From Roseivirga sp. E12 (lineage in GTDB: Bacteria > Bacteroidota > Bacteroidia > Cytophagales > Cyclobacteriaceae), in NCBI RefSeq assembly GCF_017592825.1, contig NZ_JAGFMD010000007.1, forward strand, positions 124,001-188,000: a stretch of DNA of 64,000 bases. Direction: 5' to 3'. The translations under genes were made by a program, and so were the position numbers. Within the stretch, counting starts at the first letter, position 1; each line of letters begins with the position of its first letter. Below are positions 1 to 7,532 of this stretch, in pieces. The notes beneath the pieces are model-generated. The model was not told the DNA's origin and made no database searches. It saw nothing but the letters and a program-made list of their open reading frames with translations.

Positions 1-1133
1 ACTATTAACTCACTATTGCCGTCCAAATCGACTTTGTACACTTGATTTGATGCCCTGGCTACCACATACAAATTGTCTTGATAGAATGTTAAGTGCCCAT
101 TGTTGCCCCCTGGGAATCCTACTAGCACGGATGATGTTCCTTGAGGGTCAATCTTGACCACGTTAGCACTACTAAAATTGGCCACGTACAAATTCCCATC
201 ATTGTCTATTGTGATTCCGTTTGGACAGGCGAATAGATTTCCACTAGCAAAAACGCTTACCTCACCTCCAGGTGTGACTTTCTTGACTGTATTGTCACCA
301 CAGTTGGCCACATACAAATTTCCAGCATTGTCGAATACGACACCTACTGGAGATGACATTCCTGAAACGAAAGGAGATACTTGTCCCGAAGAATTAATCG
401 TACTCACGCTGCCTCCTTGAATGTTTGATTGGTAGAGTAGAGAGCCATCAGCATTGAAGGTATTGCCAGAAGCGCCTACTAGACCATTAGCAAATACACT
501 GGCTTCACCTTCAGGAGTAATTTTGTAAACCAACGTACCTGGAGGACTGCCGAGTGATTGCCCAAAATCTGCACAATAGATATTGCCTTCGCTATCTACC
601 TCTAAACCACCTGTACCTATGGGCAATTCAGCCATTATTTCTAGCACATCTGCATTTTCAAGCGTAACGGGATTTGATTGGTTACTCAGCTTGTTGGCTG
701 TCACATTAGTGCCGTCTCCAATGGCCAAGACGAACACACTGTATGTCTCTCCTTCAACAATTTCATTTCCTTCTACGTCTAATAACCCAGCATTTAGGTT
801 TGTACTAATATTACCTCCTGTCTTTGAAATCCGGAAGTAGCTGCTCGCAGGTAATGCTTCAATCGAGGCTAGAGATAGGTTACTAATAGCAGATTGCTTG
901 GTGATAATTGCCCGGTATTCTTGAACAAAACCTTCATTGACTGAAACGTCAAATGATACTCTGAAATCTGAGGCATTGGCGTTATTATTAAGGTCTGTGA
1001 TGACTAGGCTGGCCACTGCTATTGAGGGTTCAGGAGTTCCTCCATCATCGCCACCTTCATCACTTCCACATGAAAAAGATGAGATCAAGATTACTATTAA
1101 GCAAAGGATTGAGGTTATGGTTGGTTTTAGCAT
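1..1133 (-). CDS. NHL-repeat lipoprotein, C-terminus outside window
   Basis: Reading the minus strand from an ATG at 1133 gives an open frame of 377 codons that runs off the left edge, so the protein is incomplete at its C-terminus. The start codes for a signal peptide ending in a lipobox (SSFSC, Cys22) followed by an acidic, glycine-rich linker (GSDEGGDDGG). The middle resembles an Ig-like domain. The second half carries NHL/SMP-30-type beta-propeller repeats with the recurring pattern GVVFDNAGNLYVAN and GITIDNDGNLYVAN. Such proteins are anchored in the outer membrane or periplasm; the propeller may bind ligand or act as a lactonase, and the sequence does not say which. Three plus-strand open frames over this stretch are shadows. 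No operon partner is visible. Confidence 0.82.
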   Translation of the reverse strand, partial: MLKPTITSILCLIVILISSFSCGSDEGGDDGGTPEPSIAVASLVITDLNNNANASDFRVSFDVSVNEGFVQEYRAIITKQSAISNLSLASIEALPASSYFRISKTGGNISTNLNAGLLDVEGNEIVEGETYSVFVLAIGDGTNVTANKLSNQSNPVTLENADVLEIMAELPIGTGGLEVDSEGNIYCADFGQSLGSPPGTLVYKITPEGEASVFANGLVGASGNTFNADGSLLYQSNIQGGSVSTINSSGQVSPFVSGMSSPVGVVFDNAGNLYVANCGDNTVKKVTPGGEVSVFASGNLFACPNGITIDNDGNLYVANFSSANVVKIDPQGTSSVLVGFPGGNNGHLTFYQDNLYVVARASNQVYKVDLDGNSELI

Positions 1134-1306
1134 CAGTAAGTATTTGCAGCTAAAACGAGATCAAGGAGAAAAGCAGCGTCAATTTTGCAAAAACCACATG
1201 TTTATGTAGGTTCCAATAAAAATGGAGATTGAAAGAATTGTGTTTAACAGGACTACCAATGAATGTATAAAAATCGATAAGTTTGAATCAGACTTTAACC
1301 AGACCT

Positions 1307-2254
1307 ATGGAGTTTCCTGTTTCACTTCAAGATATTCAAACAGCTCATCAAAGAATAGTGCCTTATGTACACCGAACGCCTATCTTGACATCAGAAAGTG
1401 TCAATGAAATAGCGGGTTGCGAGCTCTATTTTAAGTGTGAGAACTTTCAGAAAGTTGGAGCTTTTAAAGCTAGAGGAGGGGTAAATGCAGTGCTGTCATT
1501 ACCTGAGGAACAAAGGAAAAAGGGAGTTGTTACCCATAGCTCTGGAAATCACGCTCAGGCCATTGCGATGGCTGCGAAAATGGCTGGAATTCCTGCGTAT
1601 ATCGTTATGCCCAAAACTGCACCCGAAGTAAAAAGGAAGGCTGTGGCTGGTTATGGTGCTCAAATCACACTTTGCGAACCCACTCAACAGTCAAGGGAAG
1701 AAAATGCCGTTCGCATCCAAGATGAAACAGGGGCTACTTTCATTTCACCTTACAATGACTATTCGGTAATCACAGGTCAGGCCAGTTGTGCTAAGGAGCT
1801 GATGGAAGATCAGCCTGGCTTGGATGCAATTATTGCTCCGGTTGGTGGTGGAGGTTTAATGGCTGGCACCCTGCTATCAGTCCACTATATGGACAATAAA
1901 ATTGATGTTTATGCCGGTGAGCCGGAAGGAGCTAAGGACACCTACCTCTCGATGCAGACAGGAGAGATTACAAAAGTAGATCACCCGAATTCTATTGCAG
2001 ATGGCCTTTTGGCGAGTATGGGAGAAAAGAACTTCGGTATAATTAAGCCTTTAATAAAAGATGTTTTCCTAGTCACTGATCAAGAAATCATTGAAGCCAT
2101 GCGCTTGATTTGGGAACGTATGAAAATCATTATCGAGCCTTCCTGTGCAGTTCCAATGGCAGCTTTGCTTAAGAACAAAGAAGTCTTTGCTGGCAGAAAA
2201 GTCGGAATGATTTTAACAGGAGGAAATGTTGATTTGGCAAAACTTCCATTTTGA
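1307..2254 (+). CDS. PLP-dependent threonine/serine dehydratase (catabolic type)
   Basis: The 315-residue protein belongs to the fold-type II PLP enzymes. Lys54 in GAFKARG is the Schiff-base lysine, SSGNHAQ (79-84) is the substrate loop and GGGGLMAG (180-187) binds the cofactor phosphate. There is no C-terminal ACT domain, so it is the short catabolic form like TdcB or eukaryotic serine racemase rather than biosynthetic IlvA. It should deaminate L-threonine to 2-oxobutyrate or L-serine to pyruvate; serine racemase activity is an alternative. An in-frame TTG lies at 1283, but the ATG at 1307 gives the usual family N-terminus. A tiny membrane ORF starts one base after the stop codon. Confidence 0.93.
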   Translation: MEFPVSLQDIQTAHQRIVPYVHRTPILTSESVNEIAGCELYFKCENFQKVGAFKARGGVNAVLSLPEEQRKKGVVTHSSGNHAQAIAMAAKMAGIPAYIVMPKTAPEVKRKAVAGYGAQITLCEPTQQSREENAVRIQDETGATFISPYNDYSVITGQASCAKELMEDQPGLDAIIAPVGGGGLMAGTLLSVHYMDNKIDVYAGEPEGAKDTYLSMQTGEITKVDHPNSIADGLLASMGEKNFGIIKPLIKDVFLVTDQEIIEAMRLIWERMKIIIEPSCAVPMAALLKNKEVFAGRKVGMILTGGNVDLAKLPF

Positions 2255-2255
2255 T

Positions 2256-2342
2256 ATGCCTACCGTCCCATGGAATAAATTGCCCTGGTGGTATTACTTA
2301 ATGGCTTTTGCCGTTTTAATGCTTCTGCTTTTGTTGGCCTAA
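2256..2342 (+). CDS. putative 28-residue single-pass membrane peptide
   Basis: An ATG one base after the dehydratase stop opens a 28-codon frame ending in TAA. The peptide has a short tryptophan- and proline-containing head (MPTVPWNKLPWWYY) and then an uninterrupted hydrophobic stretch rich in Leu, Ala and Phe that could span the membrane once. The tight spacing suggests translational coupling with the dehydratase. I do not recognise a family. It could be chance, but the head plus membrane segment is typical of genuine small membrane proteins. Confidence 0.4.
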   Translation: MPTVPWNKLPWWYYLMAFAVLMLLLLLA

Positions 2343-2394
2343 AGCCCTCCTGTCTTGCGCCTTCGCTGGAGCTTCAGCGTAAACGTTCGATCAT

Positions 2395-2484
2395 CTCCCC
2401 TTTAAAAGGGAGGAGTAGACTAGAGTCTTCAATAACCAAGGTGAATAAGTTCCCCTCCTTTTAAAGGAGGGGTTAGGGGTGGTT
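2395..2484. repeat. REP-like intergenic palindromes (pair)
   Basis: Two related GC-box palindromes lie about 45 bases apart. The right one (2452-2472) has perfect 10-base arms, CCCCTCCTTT and AAAGGAGGGG, around one base and is followed by GGTTAGGGGTGGTT. The left one (about 2395-2413) is a weaker version with CCCTTT/AAAGGG arms. I know this motif from memory as a common dispersed intergenic element in Bacteroidota genomes. It is non-coding and fills the gap between two convergent genes. Confidence 0.6.
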
Positions 2485-2530
2485 AACCCACTCAACTATT
2501 TGGTAGATGCCAAGGGATTAATCCTCCGTC

Positions 2531-2554
2531 CTTGTTGGTGTTGTCACCAACAAG
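2531..2554. repeat. perfect hairpin, 10-bp arms
   Basis: CTTGTTGGTG and CACCAACAAG form a perfect 10-base-pair stem around the loop TTGT. No T-run follows on either strand, so it is not a standard intrinsic terminator. It lies just beyond the REP-like palindromes in the same convergent gap and may belong to that element. Confidence 0.55.
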
Positions 2555-2624
2555 TTGATGAACATAATCTAAAAGCTAGGATCATTTCACTACCTGATAT
2601 GCCTTATAAGTTTTCTTGTGAGAT

Positions 2625-3080
2625 TTAATTAGTATTAACAGGAGCATGGGGATTAATCTCGCGCAGCTTTTCTTCAAGAGCTCTCAGGTCTTTCAGCTTC
2701 ATCCAGCTCACCTTTATCTTGTGTTGCAGCATTTCTTCTTCGGTGTTCAAAATATTAAGCCCAATGTGGAGATGATCAGTTTCGAAATAGCTGTCAAAGT
2801 TGTACTTGTTGATCAACAAAGAGTCCTGTTTTTTGGAGAATAAACGTTGAGAATTGATGACCATTCCGCCATCTGCTTCGGTCGCATGGATATATACCGG
2901 CCAATTGATGACCGAAGACATAAAACCAAAGATTGGAGCGAAAGCTGCTAGGAGTATTAGCCCTGGTAGTTCGGGCGCTATGATGAATTTATATATGAAT
3001 ATAAAGACGACAAATAACCCGTAGAAGTAGAGTAGAAACTTGAATCGATTGACCTTGCCTTTGTTGTTGATATCTTTCAT
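2625..3080 (-). CDS. hypothetical membrane protein, two N-terminal helices
   Basis: The 151-residue protein begins with a short basic cytoplasmic head (MKDINNKGKVNRFKF), then two hydrophobic segments at about 14-34 and 37-60. A soluble tail of about 90 residues follows, rich in charged residues and ending in a likely helix (KDLRALEEKLREI). I do not recognise the family. The arrangement (two helices and a PH-like cytosolic tail) is seen in small membrane-anchored proteins of unknown role. It lies about 43 bases downstream of the RNA methyltransferase on the same strand, so the two may share a transcript. Confidence 0.75.
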   Translation of the reverse strand: MKDINNKGKVNRFKFLLYFYGLFVVFIFIYKFIIAPELPGLILLAAFAPIFGFMSSVINWPVYIHATEADGGMVINSQRLFSKKQDSLLINKYNFDSYFETDHLHIGLNILNTEEEMLQHKIKVSWMKLKDLRALEEKLREINPHAPVNTN

Positions 3081-3123
3081 GTTGACCTATTATTCTAATG
3101 GTGAATTTACACGATTTGAATAA

Positions 3124-3657
3124 CTATCCGAACTTCATTTTCGAAACTAGATCCCAAAGCACTACACCTATGCTCACTGAGATATTTAAAGAGTGTTTTG
3201 TACCGAACTGGGGGATTTCTATGCAGCCATCAGCATAAGCGACAATTTCCTCTTCGACTCCAAAGACCTCGTTGCCGAAAACTATCGCTAACTTTTGATT
3301 TGCGACTGGCTCGAAAGCTTCAAGAGAAATGGAATCTTCTACCTGCTCCACGGCCATTAGAGTATAACCTTGAGTTCTTAAAGCCTTACAAGCCTGCATA
3401 GTATTTTCGTAATGGGTCCACTCTACAGACTCGGTGGCTCCTAATGCCGTTTTATGAATCTCTCTATGTGGCGGTTGGGCAGTGATGCCACAAAGTGCAA
3501 TACTTTCAATGGCAAAGGCATCCGCAGTGCGGAAGGCTGACCCCACATTATGCATACTTCGTACGTTATCGAGTATCAAAACGATGGGTGTCTTTTCAGA
3601 TTCCTTGAATTGATTAAGGTCTGGTCTGTTTAGTTCTTCGTTTTTGAGTTTCCGCAT
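3124..3657 (-). CDS. SpoU/TrmH-family RNA 2'-O-methyltransferase
   Basis: This 177-residue protein shows the three SpoU motifs. Motif 1 is near residues 32-45 (NVRSMHNVGSAFRTAD) with the catalytic-type Arg, motif 2 is FGNEVFGVEEE and motif 3 is IPQFGTKHSLNISVS. The enzyme would transfer a methyl group from SAM to the 2'-hydroxyl of a tRNA or rRNA nucleotide. It is the short SPOUT form without the long extensions of TrmH proper or the rRNA-binding domain of RlmB, so the target nucleotide cannot be named. A strong terminator hairpin separates it from the upstream coiled-coil gene, so it probably has its own promoter. Confidence 0.9.
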   Translation of the reverse strand: MRKLKNEELNRPDLNQFKESEKTPIVLILDNVRSMHNVGSAFRTADAFAIESIALCGITAQPPHREIHKTALGATESVEWTHYENTMQACKALRTQGYTLMAVEQVEDSISLEAFEPVANQKLAIVFGNEVFGVEEEIVAYADGCIEIPQFGTKHSLNISVSIGVVLWDLVSKMKFG

Positions 3658-3671
3658 CTAAGGCAAAAATA

Positions 3672-3702
3672 TAAAAACTGCCCACTCCTTGCGAGTGGAC
3701 AG
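3672..3702 (-). terminator. intrinsic terminator of the coiled-coil gene
   Basis: Read on the minus strand, CTGTCCACTC, loop GCAAG and GAGTGGGCAG make a 10-base-pair stem with one G-U pair, followed directly by TTTTTA. It sits just past the stop of the gene at 3743-4666. Confidence 0.8.
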
Positions 3703-3742
3703 CCCAAAACAACACCAATCAATAATTTTGTCAAATGATGTA

Positions 3743-4666
3743 TTAGCGAGCAGCTCGGCTGTTCTTGGAAATCACCAGGTATTTAGAGATTTGCCAGAAT
3801 GATTCTGGATCTGTGATTTCGAGGATCTTTGTACTCTCATTTTCTCCCGGAAGGATTTGATATGATCCACTAGGGTGATTGCTGACCAAAGAGAGCGTGC
3901 TAGCCTGAATCTTGAGTTGGCTGACTCTGCGCCTGTCAAGCTCCATGAACTGCGTTTTATCGGCATCATCTTGAAGAGCAACGCTGCGACCTATGAACCC
4001 GAGGAATCCACCTTCCTTGTCTACTACTCCTTTGGCCTGTAAGTCTTCGAAGGTACCAACGGCCAAGTAGCTTTTGTTCAACTCATCATTAAGCGCGGTG
4101 AGCTGTGTTACTTCAAGCTCTTTTTCACCGATTATTTCCACTTTGGCATTGAGCGTAGTGTTCAATGAATCTTTTTGGCTGGCTAATAATGCCAGAGCCT
4201 CGTCTTTGTTAACCAATTCAGTTTTGAGATTACCAATAATGGTTTGTCTATCACTTAAGTCGGCTTGAAGTGCGTTGATTCTTTTTTGGAATACACCCAG
4301 TTTTAAGTCTGTACTTTTAACCTTATCAGAGAGAGTTTTGATATTCTCATTCGATCGTAAAATCAAGTCATCAATCATGGCGATTTCTCTCATGATGTTT
4401 TCTTTCTTTCCACTATTCAGTGGCTCTTGACTCTGTCCGTGGACTAGGTTTTCTTTTTCGACAATGGTCCCGATTTGGTCTTCGACTTCTGTGATAAGCC
4501 CCATGACTTCTTCAAATGCTGACTCCTTGCGAATGACTTCTTTTTCCAGCTTCGCAAACTGACCTTCCAGCACCTCTTTTTCTTTGTTGGTGGAGGAAAT
4601 TCCGAACCACATGGCGATAGTTAATGCTCCGAGCAATACCATGCTCACTTTTAATGTTTGTTTCAT
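3743..4666 (-). CDS. membrane-anchored coiled-coil protein, conserved hypothetical
   Basis: The 307-residue protein starts with a hydrophobic segment (about residues 5-24) that acts as an anchor or signal. Residues 28-195 form a long, heptad-like coiled coil rich in Glu, Lys and Leu. A compact C-terminal region of about 105 residues follows, starting near YLAVGTFEDLQAKG and containing GGFLGFIGR, ELDRRR and VSNHPSGSY. A similar coiled-coil plus tail layout occurs in Bacteroidota proteins annotated as Cbp1-type adhesins; that resemblance is recalled and not tested. It is probably periplasmic, and its function is unknown. It is monocistronic: a terminator follows and 275 bases without a gene precede it. 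Confidence 0.78.
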   Translation of the reverse strand: MKQTLKVSMVLLGALTIAMWFGISSTNKEKEVLEGQFAKLEKEVIRKESAFEEVMGLITEVEDQIGTIVEKENLVHGQSQEPLNSGKKENIMREIAMIDDLILRSNENIKTLSDKVKSTDLKLGVFQKRINALQADLSDRQTIIGNLKTELVNKDEALALLASQKDSLNTTLNAKVEIIGEKELEVTQLTALNDELNKSYLAVGTFEDLQAKGVVDKEGGFLGFIGRSVALQDDADKTQFMELDRRRVSQLKIQASTLSLVSNHPSGSYQILPGENESTKILEITDPESFWQISKYLVISKNSRAAR

Positions 4667-4868
4667 CTTCCTTAGGTTTTAATGTTAAAAATTCGATTAA
4701 AAAATATGCTGAATCAGACCCGTGAGGACGGATTCTTGTGACGCATAGCGGAAGGTTTAGATCGGTGGTTTTGAGAATAGGTTTGTGATGATTCTCGACT
4801 TTATAACGAGAAGTTTAGTTGATATTGTACGAGTGAACGAAAAAATTAGTTAAAACTTTTTACACAAA

Positions 4869-4894
4869 GAAAAAGGGACCAAAAATAGCCCCTT
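4869..4894 (-). terminator. probable terminator of the TonB receptor gene
   Basis: On the minus strand AAGGGGC, an 8-base loop and GTCCCTT form a 7-base-pair stem with one G-U pair, followed by TTTTC. It lies about 50 bases beyond the receptor's stop codon. Confidence 0.6.
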
Positions 4895-4911
4895 CCTCTT
4901 GTAATATCTTC

Positions 4912-4926
4912 ATGGCAAATTGCCAT
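4912..4926. repeat. 15-bp inverted repeat
   Basis: ATGGCAA and TTGCCAT flank a single A, giving perfect 7-base arms. It lies between the receptor stop at 4942 and the terminator, so it may be a transcript-end structure. The single-base spacing also fits a protein-binding site. Confidence 0.35.
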
Positions 4927-4941
4927 CAAAGCGTTGTATGC

Positions 4942-7356
4942 TTAAAGAGTCCAATCAATTCCCAAACTTGTAAACCTAGTCAAGCCAACTCTTATTCCTT
5001 GTGGCCTTCTTGATGAAATATATCGCTCATTGGAAAGGTTCTTTATAGACAAATTAATCGACAGATTCTCGACTTTTGGGAAGTCGTAGATCAATTGAAG
5101 GTCTGTTAAGAAGTAGCTGTCAAGCTTACCTATTCTACCATTGGCAGAAGGCACCACCGTATTCAAAGGATCAGTGAATTGTTCTCCTACAAAAGTATTA
5201 GTCACTCTTGCCGTTAGGCCAAAAGGTGAGGCAATGGTAAGAGCAGACGAAAGTAGGGTTTGAGGAGCATAGGGAGTTTGGTTGCCGGATAGGTTTACAG
5301 ATTCAGTGCCAATATTTTGGAATCTATCGGCAGCAAAGGTGGCATTTTGAAAAGTCGCTGTTACATCAAGCAAGACATTATATTGCACATCACGAATTTC
5401 TGATAAGTCAAAGCTTAAGCCGACTTCAATACCCTCATGAGTGGTTTCACCACCATTGATCAAACCAGACCCAGTGCCTCCGGCAGACTCAGATACAGGA
5501 ATTATCTGATTCGAGAAGTCAAGGTAGAAGCCAGTGACTTCAGCATAAAGTCCTTTCGTAAGTGACGTTCTAAGGCCTAATTCATAATTCCAGCTAAGTT
5601 CAGCATCCAATTGCTGTACAACACCAGCAGATGTGATGGCGTCTTTCACGCGTGGAGGGGCGAATCCTCTATGAATACCACCAAAGAGGTTAATATCTCT
5701 ATTCAGTTGATAATTGAAGCCTAAACCCGGGATAATTTCCGATACGCTCGATCCGTTTACAATACTCGTGTCTCTTACCTCTCCGCCAAATTTATTTCTA
5801 AATACATGGCGTTCGAAATCATAGAACTCGGCTCTCAAGCCAGCATCAATGCTAAACTTTGAACTCAGCTTGAATTTGTTTTGTACAAAGGCACTGATTG
5901 CATTGCCAGTTCTGTCTTCATCAGTAATTAGGTCACCAGAATCCGAAGTCGGGAAACTACCATTGACCCTTTGTTCATACCCTTTTTCATAGATATAACG
6001 GTATCCGGCAGTTAGCTCGTTGTTGATGGAACCGAGGTTGTACTCTAGGTTTATGCGTTGCTCGAAGCCAGCTACCTCGAACTGCCTGTTTCTGTTACCA
6101 GTGCCGTTTCTCATATAAATGGCTCCTCCTGGTATAGATGTATCTCCCCAAACTACGCCTGATAGGTTGCTAGCCGTTGGACTATATGAGAAATCTTGCC
6201 TTCTCCAGTTACGCGTTGTGCTATAGGCGTAGGCCATGGTTTGAAGGTTAAGCCTATCGTTTATACGATAATTATGCGTAAGGCTAATAGAGTTTCTATT
6301 CACATTTAGTCTATCATCTGGAGCAACATTAGTAAAGTCATTTCCCCCTTGATCGTACATGACCTGAGTAATGCCGACATATGTAGAATTAGAAGTCTCT
6401 CGGTATAAACCAAACTTCAATCCGAGCTGAGAGCGATCAGACATACGGAAGTTGATTTTGCCTGTAAAATCATTGATGTCGAATGTAGAAACCCCAAGTC
6501 CGTCAGCTTGTTTTCTTAATAGGTTGAATTGTACACCAGTATTTCCGAAGGTGTTTCCATAGCCCAAAAGGCCACTGAAATAACCATTTTGTCCACCTCG
6601 CAACTTTAGGCTCACAGTTTCATCCTCAGATGGATTTGCTGTAATGTAATTGACTACTCCTCCTATGGTTCTAGGACCATAAAGGATTTGACCACTACCT
6701 TTTAGTACCTCAACCCCTGCCATTCGATCGATCGAAGGCGTGTAGTAGGCATCGGGTTCTCCATAGGGGTTTAAGGCCACTGGAATTCCATCCTCAAGTA
6801 CAAGAACATTTCTACTCCTGTCTGGGTCAAGGCCTCGAATACCAATGTTTGCTCTAAGGCCAAGTCCTTCTTCTTCTACCACGTGAACCCCAGAAACTCG
6901 CCTAAACGCCTCATTACCACTTATGGGACTGAGTAACTTCAGCTCAGCCTGACTGAGGTAGTCTGCAGAACCCGGAATCTTTGTGAATAATTGATCACGA
7001 GAAGCGATGATTGTAAGTTGAGGCACTTCATAAACACTTTCTTCAAACTCGAAGCTTAGTGTAAGGAGGTCCCCTGCATCAACTTTGATGTTTTGTCTAA
7101 TGGTGATAAAGCCTACAGATGAAATTTTGAGTATGTATTCTCCAGGCTTCACTCCAGCAAGTTTGAAGGAGCCATTCTCATTTGTAGCTTTCCCTAGGGG
7201 TGTGTTTTCTAGTATCACAGAAGCGTAGGGAATGGCGACTCCATCTTTGCCTTTTACTTTGCCCCTAATTGTAGCCGAATTTTGAGCTAGAATTGAGGTA
7301 CCCGCCAGTGCCAAAAAGACAAGGGATATAGTTAGTTTTCTGAGGTGACTGTTCAT
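4942..7356 (-). CDS. TonB-dependent outer-membrane receptor, FecA/siderophore type
   Basis: The 804-residue protein has a signal peptide ending near ILAQ, then a carboxypeptidase-regulatory-like beta-sandwich (about 25-105, GKVKGKDGVAIPYASV). The plug follows (about 120-235, with FRRVSGVHVVEEEGLG and GIRGLDPDRSRNVLVLEDG), then a 22-strand-type barrel that ends in an aromatic-rich strand (FTSLGIDWTL). The length and plug match iron-chelate receptors of the FecA type. SusC proteins are about 1000 residues and pair with SusD, which is absent here. I start it at 7356 because the ATG 30 bases upstream would add ten residues before the signal peptide. A Fur-like inverted repeat lies just upstream, so iron regulation is likely. 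Confidence 0.9.
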   Translation of the reverse strand: MNSHLRKLTISLVFLALAGTSILAQNSATIRGKVKGKDGVAIPYASVILENTPLGKATNENGSFKLAGVKPGEYILKISSVGFITIRQNIKVDAGDLLTLSFEFEESVYEVPQLTIIASRDQLFTKIPGSADYLSQAELKLLSPISGNEAFRRVSGVHVVEEEGLGLRANIGIRGLDPDRSRNVLVLEDGIPVALNPYGEPDAYYTPSIDRMAGVEVLKGSGQILYGPRTIGGVVNYITANPSEDETVSLKLRGGQNGYFSGLLGYGNTFGNTGVQFNLLRKQADGLGVSTFDINDFTGKINFRMSDRSQLGLKFGLYRETSNSTYVGITQVMYDQGGNDFTNVAPDDRLNVNRNSISLTHNYRINDRLNLQTMAYAYSTTRNWRRQDFSYSPTASNLSGVVWGDTSIPGGAIYMRNGTGNRNRQFEVAGFEQRINLEYNLGSINNELTAGYRYIYEKGYEQRVNGSFPTSDSGDLITDEDRTGNAISAFVQNKFKLSSKFSIDAGLRAEFYDFERHVFRNKFGGEVRDTSIVNGSSVSEIIPGLGFNYQLNRDINLFGGIHRGFAPPRVKDAITSAGVVQQLDAELSWNYELGLRTSLTKGLYAEVTGFYLDFSNQIIPVSESAGGTGSGLINGGETTHEGIEVGLSFDLSEIRDVQYNVLLDVTATFQNATFAADRFQNIGTESVNLSGNQTPYAPQTLLSSALTIASPFGLTARVTNTFVGEQFTDPLNTVVPSANGRIGKLDSYFLTDLQLIYDFPKVENLSINLSIKNLSNERYISSRRPQGIRVGLTRFTSLGIDWTL

Positions 7357-7397
7357 CTTTTCTTTGTTTTTATAATCTGAGGGCACAAAAGTCTTTC

Positions 7398-7420
7398 TTA
7401 TTTAGAATAAATCCAAATAA
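7398..7420 (-). promoter_or_regulatory. Fur-like inverted repeat upstream of the TonB receptor
   Basis: TTATTTAGA, five bases, then TCCAAATAA form a 9-5-9 inverted repeat with one mismatch. It lies about 42 bases upstream of the receptor ATG, where a repressor would block transcription. The AT-rich TTATTTAGA/TCTAAATAA shape resembles Fur-type sites. A wider repeat (TTCTTATTT at 7395, AAATAAGAA at 7421) overlaps it. Confidence 0.45.
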
Positions 7421-7487
7421 AAATAAGAACATATTCTTAGGCCCTCTTATTCTGAGAGTTACTGAAGAAAACCAATCAATTATTTAC

Positions 7488-7495
7488 TATTTTTG
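7488..7495 (+). promoter_or_regulatory. probable -7 element of mutS
   Basis: TATTTTTG matches the Bacteroidota TAnnTTTG consensus and ends 37 bases before the mutS ATG. No good TTG is seen at the expected -33 distance, so the assignment is tentative. Confidence 0.4.
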
Positions 7496-7532
7496 ACCCT
7501 AATAGAAATCGAACTCCCATCATTTTTTGACT

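Noticed and set aside
154-1209. Three plus-strand open frames of 85-90 codons
   Set aside because: They lie opposite a continuous minus-strand frame with signal peptide and NHL repeats; their translations show no domain.
1222-1407. 61-codon frame overlapping the dehydratase start
   Set aside because: It runs out of frame through the clear dehydratase coding region and has no domain.
2531-2554. Hairpin as an intrinsic terminator
   Set aside because: There is no T-run on either strand, so it is listed as a repeat.
4942-7356. TonB receptor as SusC of the fucose locus
   Set aside because: It is about 800 residues, has an iron-type plug, lacks a SusD neighbour, carries a Fur-like operator and lies 10 kb away on the other strand.
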